From: Blasia pusilla
Lineage: Eukaryota; Marchantiophyta; Marchantiopsida; Blasiales
Reading direction: 5' to 3'
DNA: 64,000 nt
Assembly (NCBI GenBank): GCA_050084515.1
Contig: CM114272.1
Span: 24,862,001 to 24,926,000, forward strand
The position numbers were made by a program, and so were the translations under genes. Under the pieces are notes generated by a model. It was not told where the DNA came from. It did not search any database and worked only from the letters and a program-made list of their open reading frames with translations. Below are positions 44,725 to 58,215 of this stretch, piece by piece. Each line of letters opens with the position of its first letter. Positions within the stretch are counted from its first letter, which is position 1.

Positions 44725-47280
44725 CCCTCTTTTGACTCACTGGACTCTCTTTCGAAAGGAGGTCGGACAAAATTCACGTTCAAATTTTCTTTAAAACATT
44801 TTGAAGCTCGGATTTTCCATCACAAGCGTTTCAGATGAGGCAGATTTATCATCACAAACCAAACCCAAAGCCCTGACAGAGGAATTGTGGAAGCAGATGC
44901 CCGAAAAAATGTTCTGGAGACTCTTAGGCACTATCACCTTAACTCACAGGCGCGAACTGAACTAAAAGCGCGTGCAGGTAAATGTGCCTCTTTTGAGAGA
45001 TTCAAGGAAAAGCTTCTGTTTCAATGTCTGCCGCACAGATATTGATTTCTAATTATGAGCACTTCTTTATGGGTTTAAGATGCATGAATTTTTGAGTTTC
45101 GGAGGTGGAAGGGAACTCCAGATTTCTATCTCTCTTAGGCTTACAATGAGCCTCATGCAATGTAACGCGTTTGCTACAGAGGAATACACACGGGAGAAGC
45201 GCAAAAGTAGAATTCTTACGATGTCTTGAAAGGCAAAGCAAATAGTACCCGCTTCACTCGAAGCGATGGAGTGCCAGAATCAACTTGGATCTTAGTCCTA
45301 CACGATCTTTGCAGGTATTCGCCTCCTTGAGAACTTTTACTACCTTCTTTTCGTGACCCCTCCTGGACTAACCTTCTCAGTCAAGTCTCTGCTGAGAGTG
45401 AAAAAAATTGCTTCTCTGGTCTTAAGCTTGGACTTCAGTATGTACAGCGACTACATGAAATGAAATCTAGATTTGGTGGTCATTCAATCTGGAGAGGCAG
45501 TGCGTTTGAGAATTGTGCTAACGAACCTGATTTTGCCAGAAAATCCATTCTCCAAACGAGTGTGCCATGTGAGGGATTACATATCCTTTGGAGTATCGTA
45601 GAAAGGAAACAGCAAATTCAACACTAAATCACCTCCGAATTTCGCGTCTGGAGGTGGAACAAACCGCATTCGTTCCTGCTGAAAGAACGTTACACCCGGA
45701 TGAGTCTCACAATTCGGGCAATCGATGAGGCTCGTGCCGATCCAGTAGTAATCTTATCCGTACGTGCAAGTGAAATGAAACCGGTGGTTGTGTTACGCTC
45801 TTAACTGGGATTTGCTATATTACGAAATATCTCACGGCAGTTCACATGTACGTTATGTCTACACTTGAATCGAAGGGAAAATAAAATGAACGATTTGATC
45901 TGATTTATGTAACTTGTGGCTCAAATGTTGCACCCACGATGTGGAGTGTAAAATCACCGATCCTCAATTCAACTTACGTGATCTACGAACGTACTCGAAA
46001 CGCGGTGTACATGAGAATCAGTCATGCTTTTGCTTCGTAGATGTTTCCACGAGATAACTCAGAACTTTGCAGCGTTAAGTGCGGGTGTCACGTGTATAGA
46101 ACACAGCATCTTTCCATACATCTAAGGTCTTTTTCCTGAACGACCCGCACAAAACCCAATTTGAAAATAAAGGAAGACATTTGTCAACAGAAAAGCTCTC
46201 GTCCACCAAGAGTCGGTCCATGTGCCAATCGGTGGCTATACCAAATCAACCATTGTGAAGATTGTTTTCGTTCCGTAACAGACGTTGGTCAGTGCATCAA
46301 TCAAGAGAAATCTAGAATTAAAACTCAGCACCGTCAATCCACGGAAGAAACTAGAATTTCTCAACTTCCTCTTAAGATAATAAACTAGCTTACCACTGAC
46401 GCTAGTACTAGCACATATCCAGACAGTGCAGCACTGAGGATTGGAATGCAACACGACATCTCTGACTGCCAATCTAAACCATCTGTCGTACTTGTCCAAA
46501 CATGAGTAATCGTAATCTGGAATGTACAGCAGTCGTCGAGTTAATTGCGTATGTAACCCAACTAGACCTCGAACTCGGTCAGGAAATGGAATGACACTGA
46601 ATGTCAGCTAATAGATACTGTGTGATTCGAAAACTTGCCATACAGTAACCTTTTTTTAAATGTTCAGCGAAAAGTTGAAAACGTCCCGCATGTGGATTCA
46701 GTTACCACGACATGACAGTCTTGCCGCAAATGGGTATTAATGACTATCAACTACTGGGTGTCAATGACCATAGTAATCTACACTGTGTACATGTTCTTCC
46801 TGTCTCCTCACTCAGGCACTCCCGTTATAGACTGCACCCGCAGTCTGTGGAAGCTCACTACAGACGTTCCCGACTCAAACTAAAACTAGATTCGGCACCA
46901 GTTCAACCCTGAACGTTGAAAACCCTAACTCCAAGCGACGCTAATCATTGCTGCACCTGTCACTGTAAACGAGGCAAAAGCGTTCCTGTCTGGAGCTAGA
47001 ACTGTCAACGGGATTCTGCCATCACGGTGAAAACTACCAACTCTTCCCAAGCTACGTCGGTCACAATATTTCGATGAATCGTGAAAGAGCAAGACAAGTA
47101 GAAAGCCTGTCGCAAAGGGAAGCTTGTCACTGCTAGATCTCGCGGGTCAAGAAAAAGTTATCATTTGAGAAAACAAATGTTCATGTAGGATGACGAATTG
47201 CGGTCAGTGGGCTGCACAATGCCTCGTAAATCCGAGGTTTCCTTGCGATCGGAGCGAGTACAAGTTTGAAGACGCTCCGG
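44725..47280. other. No gene seen
   Basis: Only short frames without recognisable domains. It could hold introns or untranslated regions of a neighbouring gene. Confidence 0.3.
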
Positions 47281-48122
47281 TCATAGGTACATTGCCCCAG
47301 CAACACCGACTGCCGGTCCCACTAATGTTGTGGGCACCAAGGCGTTTACAAATGCGCTGACTGGGGGCCCAATAAATGGAATCCTTCTCACAGCGCCTTT
47401 CGTCATGTGCACCACTAGAACACCTCCCAGCATGAAGAGGCCCAGCCGTTTGCCTCGGTCGAGAGCCACACGTTTCAACATACTACGCGCATATCGATCG
47501 AATGTGCAGAAATCAATCAGCTGACCTTGTTTCTGATCTAGGGTTTCATCGCTCCGTACAATTGCATCGATGTCATCCTGTGTTACAGGCCGCAGACACA
47601 GCTTCCCCGCTTTGGCGTCGAGATCTTCAATTATGACCTGTGATGGACAATCGCTTAGAATTCAACCGAACCAAATTCTTCCTGCGGTTGACACTCTATG
47701 CCTGTAGTTCCGAGTGTGCACGTGCACACAGTGTATGCCTGACATTCATAGCATGACATGCACGGACCGAACCCTTTCTCCCAGTATTTGTCCTCCTCAC
47801 CACTAAAATCGGGAGATCGTGAGGAATGCGAACGACAAAACGCTCCAAGGAGCTCAGGAATCCCACAAATTCAACCCATACGGTAGCTTCTCCCTAATTT
47901 TAAAACGGAGAAACAGCCTAATTATCCGACAGAATGAAGGAACTGAATAATTGTCACGGGAAGTCAACTGTTCCAACTAATGATCCCTGCCCATCACACA
48001 TCGATGTAAGAAATTAGCAATCTGAGCCTGGTTCCTGCTGGCCATGAAATCACAGAAGCTGAGGGTTGGGTCCTGGAATAGACCAAGGAACACAAGTCAA
48101 GTGTGTGTGTAAGTGTGTGAGA

Positions 48123-48203
<81 letters not shown>

Positions 48204-48470
48204 AACCTGGAGGAAGTATTGAAGAGCCGAAAGGAGTAGTGTAGATGGTATAGCAGATTCAGGCGAAGGGAGACAAAAACGGGAGTAGGCAGCACGCAGT
48301 GCGGACGTGAATCGGGGTGACACATCCAGCAAACGATCGACGGCATCATTCCAACCCGAAACACTTCCTGATCCCTCGGCTATACCCTTCTCCGTCCCCA
48401 TCCCATTCCGCTCCTTGTGTTGCCCCCTACTCACTCTTCTCGCTTGCTCTTGCTCATTGACACTCCCCAT
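47281..48470 (-). CDS. Two-exon host gene, unidentified membrane protein of about 206 aa
   Basis: Exon 1 runs 48470-48207 from an ATG (MGSVNEQEQARR) and includes WNDAVDRLLDVSPRFTSALR. It ends LSALQYFLQ at the donor CAG|GTTGGA. Exon 2 runs 47637-47281 after the acceptor ATCACAG, begins VIIEDLDAKAGKLCLRPVTQ, and stops at TGA. Both junctions are phase 0, so the frame continues. The C-terminal third has two hydrophobic spans (RLGLFMLGGVLVVHM; IGPPVSAFVNALVP then TLVGPAVGVAGAMYL), so a membrane location is likely. The middle is charged and orderly (DDIDAIVRSDETLDQKQGQL). I do not recognise the family. An earlier in-frame start or an extra 5' exon is possible. Confidence 0.6.
48100..48200. repeat. 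(GT)n(GA)n microsatellite inside the intron
   Basis: GT repeats (with a few interruptions) followed by about 28 GA units, starting 6 bp inside the intron from the splice donor of the two-exon gene. On the gene strand this is a CT-rich then AC-rich run just after the 5' splice site. Confidence 0.95.
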
Positions 48471-49300
48471 TCCTCCCTCCCAGCCTCCTCCTCTTCCTAC
48501 TTCTTTCCAAGAAGCCCTCCCGCCACTCAATCACCTTCCTCCGTCTCCTGCCCCTTCTCGCGTTACTCCTGAGACCATTCTAAACACCAACTCCTCCATC
48601 GCCTGCCCCAACGTTCCAGCTCCAGATCGCCAAAATCTTCCTCCAACTCTACATAAACCCGACGCTTCCTCGGGTTTCCTGCAAACCACAATCGCAACTC
48701 CACCAGCTACAATGGCACTGTGCCAAATCCTCCCATTCCACTTGTTCACTTAGCACCTTCCGTCGAACCACCGGTGCCACCGACGGATAGACGTACGCAG
48801 ATCCCCAAACAATTTCCTTGCCCAATTTCGCAGTCCGCAAGCACAGAGGCGATCAATTCCGCATCTGTTCCACCCGCCTCGACATCAGAACTAATTGTTG
48901 AGGAAGAGACGTCCTGAAACTCCCCAAAACCCCATCTACGAATCAGGAAACCCGCAATAACAGTCGCCTCTTCGACGTCTTTTGAGAACGAAAGAAGCTC
49001 CACTACTCACCCTGAAACCAGCGGGACGGGGAAATGATTTCTTGCGCTTCTTCAAACGCTCCGTCGCTACGCAGAAATGAAATACGGCTGGCGCCTTCAA
49101 CGAAAGGCGAACGAATGATGCATGCTCAACGGAAACGTTTTGGTTGGAAGGGATGGCGGTTGTATTCGTTAGTCCCTCGAAATTTAGCGGCTTTCGGATG
49201 TTAGTTGGAGTGAGGCGGCTCACTAGAATTAGGGACGAAGTGCCTAATGTGACGGTGCAACACCATCCATCCCTTCGACACTAGTTCGTACGGAATTCGT
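48471..49300. other. Upstream region of the two-exon gene
   Basis: Balanced to C-rich sequence. Open frames exist on both strands (for example 48307-48753 plus, proline-rich), but they overlap exon 1 in antisense and show no domain. It probably contains the promoter and 5' untranslated region. Confidence 0.35.
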
Positions 49301-49814
49301 CTGCGGTTAAAAATAAAACGAAAAATTAATAAGAGTTATATACGGGAGAGTTTTTTATTGATTCACAAATACCTTCCTACGTCATAAATTTTTTTCCTTT
49401 ATATATTCGTTTTTCAAATACTTTTTTAATTCCCGTGCATTTTATTAGTATATCATTATTGGAGAATGTTTTATTGATTTGCAAAAACCTCATTGTCATG
49501 CACATGAGAATTCAATAGTACAAAATATTTCACATGTTCCGGGCCAAAAAAAAATTAACTTATATGCATCATTGTTAGTCCCTTCACATGTTATACACTA
49601 GCTAAAACTCTTCAATTATATTTTTCTTTCATAGCATGAGAAATAAAAAGGTGTTTGAAGAATTTCTGCACCTTAATAGTTCTTTTTCAATAGTATTCCT
49701 ATTATCCATAAAAATATAAAAAAGTTGAAAAAAAAAGTTCTATGAAATTTTTCAAGTAATTAATTTCAAGAGAACGTCAGTGTATTCAGGTAAGGGAGTT
49801 CGATTTTTTACACT
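49301..49814. other. AT-rich spacer with Helitron-like likeness
   Basis: Non-coding. 49500-49660 resembles 41530-41660 (an A-run, 'gcatcattgtt', 'cccttcac'), suggesting a decayed relative of the same small element. Confidence 0.35.
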
Positions 49815-49929
49815 TGTCGTGCGCATACACATCGCTATACAACATATATCGTTGATCACATCCACACCACACAACACTGATCTTCCCCACACACGGATAG
49901 ATCCACACATGAACAAAAATCAACTCATA
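49815..49929 (-). repeat. Outer 3' segment B2 of copy D
   Basis: Begins TGTCGTGCGCATACACATCG on the plus strand and matches B1 (50413-50527) for about 115 bp. Confidence 0.75.
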
Positions 49930-50410
49930 CAAAAAATAAGAGTAGTGAAAACAACACATCCAGCCTAAAACTCCACTCCTCAGTCTACATCGACATATCG
50001 AGCCTCGTCCACTCTGCGCTATCAAGGAATTCGAACGCTAGCATCTTGGTTATATCTCACACACGAACAAGAGAGGTGCTCCAACAGCCCAACATGAGAA
50101 AGATGGCTTGGGAAAGCCATCTTCCTCCCTTATATAGGGTTGGGAAGAGCCAAAAAGCTCTTTCCCTAAAAATAGCTATCCTCTTGGTAACGTGCGCCCA
50201 CAGGTTACCAGGGGCGGGTAACCTATTGAACAAGTCATCTGGTTGTGAAAGACCCCAATAGGATAGTTGTCAGAAACGACATTCCTGACACAACGGACCT
50301 ATCCTCAACCTAATCCGATACCGCAGGATAAATTTACACTCAAGACAGTCTGTTGGCTCCCATGCCCTATCCACGATAGATCTCGGCCTGTTGGCTACTC
50401 AGATGTGACA
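49930..50410 (-). repeat. Segment A2 of copy D with TATA box and hairpin
   Basis: Matches A1 at 59614-59876 over its inner half. On the element strand CCCTATATAAGGG (TATA at plus 50129-50136) is followed by a hairpin GATGGCTT-TCCC-AAGCCATC and the word CATCTTTCTCATG (plus 50093-50105) about 31 nt downstream. That word is the exact complement of the site at 59600-59612. Confidence 0.75.
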
Positions 50411-50555
50411 GCTGTCGTGCTTATACACATCGCTATACAACATACATCGTTGGTCACATCCACACCACATAACACCAATCTTCCCCACACATGGGTAGAT
50501 CCACACCTATACAAAAATCAACTCATATAGATACATGGGGATCACACAACCGTCC
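50411..50555 (-). repeat. Segment B1 of copy D, abutted-end junction and polypurine tract
   Basis: A 2-bp spacer GC (50411-50412) separates the TGACA end of A2 from the TGTCGTG end of B1. The complement of CCCCCTAG near 50560 is the polypurine-like AGGGGG tract, as in A-C. Confidence 0.7.
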
Positions 50556-50578
50556 CCCTAGTTGGCAGTTGGATCCCC

Positions 50579-51229
50579 CTACCTCCAGATAGAAAATATC
50601 ATATCTCCCTGACATGACCTACTACCCTTTACATATCTTGGACACATCCATCCTCCCGTGGGAACAACATCACGAGGGGGGGTCAGACATGGCATATGCC
50701 ATCCTCGAGAACAACCATCACATACCAACATGATGGTTGCATCCCTCACATATCCGCACAACATACACCTCAAGCTTGCAGGTACCATTTTCAAGCTTGG
50801 ATCCACTATGCACTCCACATTCAGAAGATTACATGGCGCACAATTACGCATATGATCATTCCAAACCATACCATCCCGTCCCTCCAACATGAGGACTCCG
50901 GTCGATAATACCTCGCACACGCGTAGGATCGTGCACCCTGTAGTGACATCTAGCGTCGTGGGTGCCGCCTATTGTAAATACACGTAATCTACAAGATGAA
51001 ACTTCCTAATCCCTGGACCATAACCCCCTCCATGAATGGTCGCGTACCTCAATGTATCTCTATGTTGAGCAATAGCTAAGTTCTCAAAAGCCATAGGCAT
51101 AACTCTACAAAAAATCTCCGCCCTCTGAGAACACGCTTGTACCCACACATCTGGATCATCAAGATCTAACACGTCGGCCATGTCAGGTCGAATAGCTGTT
51201 GGTAAATCTGGCTCTCTCCCAAAGAGCAA
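50579..51229 (-). pseudogene. Integrase tail and PHD finger, copy D
   Basis: The PHD finger reads CMLCGYVRDATIMLVCDGC, then GWHMPCLTPPRDVVPTGGW, then MCPRY: seven of eight zinc ligands remain and the last Cys is Tyr. The upstream tail reads GVLMLEGRDGMVWNDHMRN and, at 50969-51229, GREPDLPTAIRPDMADVLDL and AIAQHRDTLRYATI. Confidence 0.75.
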
Positions 51230-52148
51230 AAATTATGGTGAAAATGACGCCAAGGATGCCTGCCGACTAAAGCGATAACCCATAACCAAACATAGCAATT
51301 GTAGGTCCCACTCCCTCAACCGTCCCTACTGCAAGTCATACTTGCGCAATCCTCTCTTCACCGTCTGTACTACTCTCTCTGCCAACTCATCTGCCTCAAG
51401 ATGATCTCGGGATGTGGTGTGATGGTCTATCAGCGCCTGATCACACAAGGCATGAAACTCTCCCCTGAACTCGGTACCCTAGTCAGTCAACACCTCCGCC
51501 GGTGCGCCAAAGTGACTAAGCACATAATCTATAAATGCATAAGTTGTTCCCTCGCTCACCTTGTCCGTTAGTGCCACCAACTCTATCCACTTGGAGAAAT
51601 GCTCTACCACGACCAACACGTACCTGTGATGACGCCCCATCAATGGAAAAGGTCCCGCGAAGTCTAAACTCCACCGATAACCTAAATCCATAATCGGAAA
51701 TGGATGTAACTGCGATCGAAGTGGGAGCATTGAAGGATGGTTGCACTTTATCACATACCAAACATCTGGCCACAATTTGTTGTACCTTAGTATGCATGCC
51801 GCGCCACCAATACTCAACGTGGAGTAAGTTGTATGTACGCTTTAATCCAAAATTCTCCAACTCCTCATGGGCATGTCGCGCTACACGTGCTCTTTGGGAA
51901 GGATGAGGTACCACTCGTATTCTACCATCTCCCCATACCCGCAAAATGTGACCCCCCTCCCACCTGAACCTCCTAGCTCTCAGTAGGATCCGATCTTGCT
52001 CCCTAGCACTCACTATGCTCGCTATGACACCAGTGCGCAAGAACTCCACAAGCTCCAGGTTGCTATGGATATCACAACAACCTATCGCCTCCTCACTGAC
52101 CTCCAGATCCAAAGACTCATCATCCGATCCCACCACTGGAGTCTTCAC
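51230..52148 (-). pseudogene. Ty3/gypsy integrase, copy D
   Basis: The frame 51516-52148 carries the zinc-binding start (HAHEELENFGLKRTYNLL; WWRGMHTKVQQIVARC). Overlapping 51479-51817 continues with YRWSLDFAGPFPLMGRHHR (first Asp), FSKWIELVALTDKVSEG and FGAPAEVLTD (second Asp, followed by a stop). The Glu block is in another frame near 51380. Non-functional. Confidence 0.82.
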
Positions 52149-52189
52149 CTATGGCTAACCTACCATAGTCAACCAACAAAGATAGGCAC

Positions 52190-53405
52190 ATGCATGCCAA
52201 CCGGGCACCATCTCCTCATCACTCTCTCCGTGCCATCGAGCTCCTATGTCGTCTCTCTAACTCAGACATGGGTTACAACTCAACCCATCTGCATCCTAGT
52301 TCAGTCAACCTAGCCTATGAATCACCTCAAACTCATACTCTTGTTTTAATAGAGCGCACCTGGAAAGCTTTCCCATAAGCTTGTTGGACTCCATCAACCA
52401 CCTCAACGGCTGATGATCAATGATAAGTGTGAAAGGATTGCCGAATAAATAGCACCTGAAATGTGCCACGGCCCACACTGCAGCCAAGCACTCTCCCTCG
52501 TATGAGCTGTACAACGTCTCTTCGGTGTTGTTTGATCGGCTCGCGTAAGCCACAATGAACTCCCTCTCCTCGTCATGCCTCTAAGTAAGCACTGCTCCTA
52601 GATCCAACATGCTCCAATCCGTATATAACTGGAATGGACGGCACCTAACTGGTCTCTGTAAAATGGATGAGGACGTCAATATGTCCTTGAGCTCCTGAAA
52701 TGCTTGCTCTTGATCATCTCCCCACAACCAAACCAGGTCAAGTCTCGTCAACAAGGTCAAAGACTTCGCGATTGCACTAAAACCCTTGACATACCATCGA
52801 TAGAAGTTCGTCAGTCCAAGAAACGCTCGGACTTGACTCACATCTGTAGGGCGTGGAATCTGTGCAATAGCATCCATTTTCATTTGCTAAAACCCAATCC
52901 ACTCGAGAATGGTGTGTCCCAAGTACTCAATCTGCTCCTCAAAGAATCTGCACTTGCCTGGATGTAACTTCAGTCCATGTAACTACAATCGCCGAAACAT
53001 CTCCTCCAGCTGTCGTTCATGCTCCTCAAGTGTGGAACTGAAGATAAGAATATCATCTATGTAACATCATACAAAATCCAAGCTAGCCAGAATCCTATCC
53101 ATCACTCTCTCAAACTCCGCAGGCGCATTCTTCAACCCAAATGGTAAGAACCGCCATTGATACAAGCAATCTCTCTCGAACCGATCTATTCCCCATAATG
53201 TTGTCTTCTCCCTGTCCTCCAACCTGATAGGAAGCAGATGATAGCCAACACAGAGATCTAAAGTATTGAAGATCTTTGCATGCCCTACCGCATCAAAGAT
53301 CTCCTCAGGAATAGGCATGGCGTATCGATCTGACCTCATTTGTCGGTAGATAGGACGGTAATCTCCACACATCCGCCTATTCGTCCAATTGCCATACATG
53401 TCCTT
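52190..53405 (-). pseudogene. RNase H and RT palm/thumb, copy D
   Basis: 53067-53399 gives CGDYRPIYRQMRSDRY, TLDLCVGYHLLPIR and FLPFGLKNAPAEFERVMDR. Then comes a TGA where B and C have Arg, then CYIDDILIF. 52581-52883 gives IPRPTDVSQVRAFLGLTNFY and the connection (LYTDWSMLDLGAVLT). 52305-52553 gives the rest of RNase H (GNPFTLIIDHQPLRWLMES). The YIDD motif is intact, but stops and shifts kill the enzyme. Confidence 0.82.
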
Positions 53406-53412
53406 CTTAGCC

Positions 53413-54287
<875 letters not shown>

Positions 54288-54640
54288 GTCGTGACAACCG
54301 GCATGACTGTGGCAGATGCGTCCTCCCCATGTGATAACTCCACAAGTCTTGCCTCCAACAAGTCCTGACTCATATTCTGAATCAAAGCTCGCTCCATATC
54401 ATAATATCTGTAGGGTCGACGAAAGATCCGCGTATCACTAGCCAACTCAATCCGTATCCCGGGACCCTTCAGCATACCCAAGTCTCTCACACTGAAGGAA
54501 AAACAATTGACATGGCCTCTCAGAAACCTATGAACTCATTGTCGCTCTCCTCCTATCAACTTGAGACCTATCATAGGCTCCCAAGTCTCCATCGTGACCT
54601 CACTCGGAGAGGATGCAACCTCCGGATTTGGTTTCTGTGT
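54288..54640 (-). pseudogene. RT N-terminal part, copy D
   Basis: The frame 54269-54490 reads GIRIELASDTRIFRRPYRYY and DLLEARLVELSHGEDASATV, matching the RT start of A-C. It is separated from the palm by the insertion. Confidence 0.8.
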
Positions 54641-56100
54641 AGCAACCCTAGCCACCTCCGCAACAGCCACTCCACTCTAACTTCCTACACCATGCTTCAC
54701 AACCAAAAAAATTAACATATGCTACTCTAGCCGCCTTCGCACTCTCCGCTCGAACGACGTCCCAGGAAGTCCATGGGTGCCTATCTCTCCTCGTCCCACC
54801 CCTAGCCAATGTCTGTACACATCCTGTAGGCAATGCTCCAACCCGTGGACGTGACGGCATGGATGATACTCGCATCCCTCTATGCTCAGCCATACCTAGG
54901 TTGACTATCCATGTGAGACAGTTGAGGTCCATCGCCTGCCCCAACACCTGTCTGCGGGATGCCTCAGTCATACCTGGCATCGTCGTAGTACCCGTAGCAA
55001 ACCCCATGGCGCGCTCGCACTCATTTTCCATAGGCTCCTCCAATGCTCAGGTCACCTCATCCCAAATCATGTCTGGCCCTCCTTGACAAAAGGCATGGGA
55101 TGCTAGGAAGCTCACCAAGGTAGGTAAGGTTGCCCTCAACTCCCCCACTCTATTGGCCATCGCCAATGATGGTAAGGTTGCCCTCAACTCCCATACTCTA
55201 TTGGCCATCGCCAACGGTGGTCTATCATCCTACCTCACCACTTGAGATCAACGCCCTGAGCCCAAAATAGCATCCACTGTGAGATGTGGTGCTCTCTGGA
55301 CTCCATCGAATGCTCGACTTAGTACCTCTGATGGTATCAAGTTCGTCCATCATAATTATGGACGAACTCCCCTACTCTATTGGCCATCGCCAATGGTGGT
55401 CTATCATCCTACGTCACCACCTGAGATCAACGCCCTGAGCCCAAAATAGCATCCATTGTGAGATGTGGTGCTCTATGGATTCCATCGAATGCTCGACTTA
55501 GTACCTCTGATGGTATCAAGTTCGTCCATCATAATTGTGGACGATGGGCGCGTGATCCAACTCTCGCTGCATCTAACAACACGGCAGGTCCCAACTAGGA
55601 CCTCACCTGATGCACACTCGTCATCACACGTGCCTGAGTGTCTCCCAACAATGGCGTGTTCTCCAAAATGTACGTCGGAGAACATGTATGACGCTCTTGC
55701 AATTGTCGTACTACTTGCACCATATCCCAAAACATCCCTGACCTCGGATCTTGCAATCCAAACCCTTGGCCAGCTGATGAATGACCCTAACATGGCCATC
55801 CAACAATCACCAAATGAATGGTCCCAACTCTATCCAGATCCAACACCCCCACCAAAGAGATGTCGACGGGAAGTGTTTGCTGATATCCTCGTACTGCTTA
55901 TACCGGAAACAACTCAAGATATTTCTGGACCAATCTCGCCACGTGACGTAATGATACTCGCCGTGCGGTCTCATCTCTCTCCACATAAAGGTACTAATGC
56001 ACCCATATGCCCACGTGCAATATCGCAACCAATTCGATGTTAACACCCTCCTCTGAACACTGCCACACAATGGGTGTGGCATCCAGTGGGATCAACGTCT
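54641..56100 (-). pseudogene. DNMT3-type DNA methyltransferase domain, copy D
   Basis: The C-terminal piece (54648-55043) reads CERAMGFATGTTTMPGM and RQVLGQAMDLNCLTWIVNLG. Just before it stands a TGA (55047-55049), close to the TAG of A-C. Upstream, motif VI reads ILENTPLLGDTQARVM and motif VIII keeps a RAHRPQLW-type block. Motif IV is GWPC followed by TAG where A and C have CAG, directly after the catalytic Cys. Motif I is deleted: the sequence passes from EEGV to NIELVAILHVGI, without the LDLFGGI core, and resumes at YLYVERDETARRVSLRH. A tandem duplication lies within (55199-55545). Confidence 0.8.
55199..55545. repeat. Tandem duplication of about 178 bp in the methyltransferase region
   Basis: Two copies of a block running from CTATTGGCCATCGCCAA to CGTCCATCATAATT(A/G)TGG (starts near 55199 and 55377). 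A further partial repeat of the first words lies at 55151. Confidence 0.8.
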
Positions 56101-56382
56101 CCACTCCAGGGGCCCGATCGCCACCTGACTCTCACTGCTCTGAGATAAACTCCACGGCTGCCTCACGAGCTCGTCGCCATTCCTCTCTAGCTCTCGAGCT
56201 GTACCCCACAATGGTGAAGAGGTCTCGCCAACATGGGAAGAGACACCCGCCATGGCCTATCTCTCCGTGGGACTATCCGCTACTGGGACATATTCCGCAT
56301 GTGTGTTCCCCTCCAACAACTCTCCTGGCCAGCTAACACTACCTGTGAAAACTTCCAACATGGTCACACACTCGTCTAGTGA

Positions 56383-56895
56383 TCAACCACCTCGTCCCGC
56401 AAACTGCACGGATAACTGACTCATCCGCCCGTTACCTGACCGCCACCCTGGCCGATAAGCAACAGTCTCCTCCCATAAGTCAAGGATGAATCCTAGGGGA
56501 TATAACAATATACTCTCCACCAACATATCGTATGACTCAGTTGGGGTCGTGATCGCACGTGTGCGTACCATAGCACTATCTGTCGCATGCTCTAGCTGGA
56601 CTCTGAAAACTATCTTTTGTCGAGTCATGAATTGCATGGGTGACACGCCCCCAATCAAGGTTTGTATCTGGAAGGGACAAGGCTCAATGTCGGCCTTCCG
56701 TAACCCCAACGCTAAACATGCTGCCTTCCCTAACATCAAGGGCTGCGCTCTTGAATTAAGTAAGACACGTTGCGGGTGGTATATTGTCCCCGTCGGACTA
56801 ACCAAGCAAAATACTCCAACTCGGTTATCCAGTAACACTACGCCAGGTGTCACCACTGCTCGCTCTATGGCTGGTCGAGTTGGCATATCTACCAA
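56383..56895 (-). pseudogene. Aspartic protease, copy D
   Basis: The open frame of 170 codons reads RVLLNSRAQPLMLGKAACLA, so the catalytic DSG of A and C has become NSR. The second motif reads ESYDMLVESILLYPLGFILD. The active site is lost although the frame is open. Confidence 0.75.
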
Positions 56896-56916
56896 CTTTG
56901 CCGCCGCCGCGTGCCA

Positions 56917-58215
56917 TCACTTTATGGGGAACGTCCCGAGCACCTGCTCTGAGGGCAAGTCCACCACCTCCTCAACTACCTCTAAACAAGAAGCAGTCAC
57001 CTCTCCACGCTCACACAACGTGGTGGCTAGCCAGAACAGATCAGCTGGTCCAAATCCCAACGTCGCCAAGTCTATGGCGGAAAATAGCGGAGTCTGGCTC
57101 ACTCTGGTGGCCACCTGCAACACTATGGTCGACACTAACTCCACTATAGCCGGCATTTGAGTTGTCACTCCAACTCCTGGTGACGTCTACGCACTTGCTT
57201 GACCTGTAAGCACCATTGGTCGTCCAGACACCAACGATGGTGTGTATAGTGCCTCCAACAATATGAATGACTATGGAACCTTGGCCTGATGCCCATCAAT
57301 CCCCTCCGGTGGGTCAATCTCAACTCCACCTCTCGATGGATCACTGCCTCTCGCAGTACCCCGAGTCACCACTGCAACAGCCTGAACCTGAGCTGCACTA
57401 CACATAAACCCCATACTAGCAAGATCCTCACCCGAGTCAAGATAAGAGGTAGAAGCTGAAGCCACACTAGTTGCTCGCGTATTCGTGCCTATCCTGAGCT
57501 GTATCATCGTCATGGCAGCAATCCTCTGCTCCAACCGATCGATGCGTGAGAAAAGTGTTGGCTCTGGCGCTCTTGCTCCATCTCCTCTGGCTGGTTGTGG
57601 TCCTCTACCATCACGTCCAGGAACAACTCCTCGACCTCCTCCAAGACTACCGTCCCAAGGCCCTCGGCCTACCTCTGGACATGCCTCTCGACAAAGGTCA
57701 AAATATCTATCCCTAGGGTGACCATATCTGTGGCAATAGTCACACTGGTACTTTGGTGGGGCCATCCTCTATGGCTCTTGAGCAATCGGAGGCGCTTGTG
57801 GTCCTCTCCCATGTTGTGTGCAATCTCTCTACCTATGGGCCCCTCCACATGTCCAACAAGACAACATCGGTCCCTGTTGGGCAACATATGTAGCTACGGA
57901 TCATTGCCTCATAGGCTCACGATACCCGCCCTGCTCTCTGGGCACACTTGCCCGCTCCCGTGGTACTGGTGCTGGCTATGGCACCTGTGGGATCACCGTC
58001 GCTCGTGGATCCGTCGACTCTCGAGAAAATCCAGCAGTCACTACCTTCTCCCTACTCATGTTGAGCTCAATACGCTCAGACAACTCGAAGACCACCTTCA
58101 ATGTGGGCTTTGCTATGTGAATCAGAGTTCTCGGTCCAGAACCCCATACCAATACTGGACTAATTGCACCTCAATCACTCCATACATAGCAATGATGGAG
58201 TGATTGAGCCGTGAT
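56917..58215 (-). pseudogene. Gag polyprotein, copy D
   Basis: The frame 57271-57765 holds one zinc knuckle, CDYCHRYGHPRDRY, whose last Cys is Tyr. It is followed by a Gly/Arg-rich box and a coiled-coil-like RIDRLEQRIAAMTMIQLR. The other knuckle near 57850 is degraded. Near 58020-58200 it reads VVTAGFSRES and, further out, a YWYGVLDRE-like block. 56917-57168 matches the gag-protease linker (DLATLGFGPADLFWLATTLC). The capsid-like N-terminus is not found beyond 58215. Confidence 0.7.

Noticed and set aside
48307-48753. Proline-rich plus-strand protein of 148 aa
   Set aside because: It is antisense to exon 1 of the two-exon gene and has low-complexity composition without a domain.
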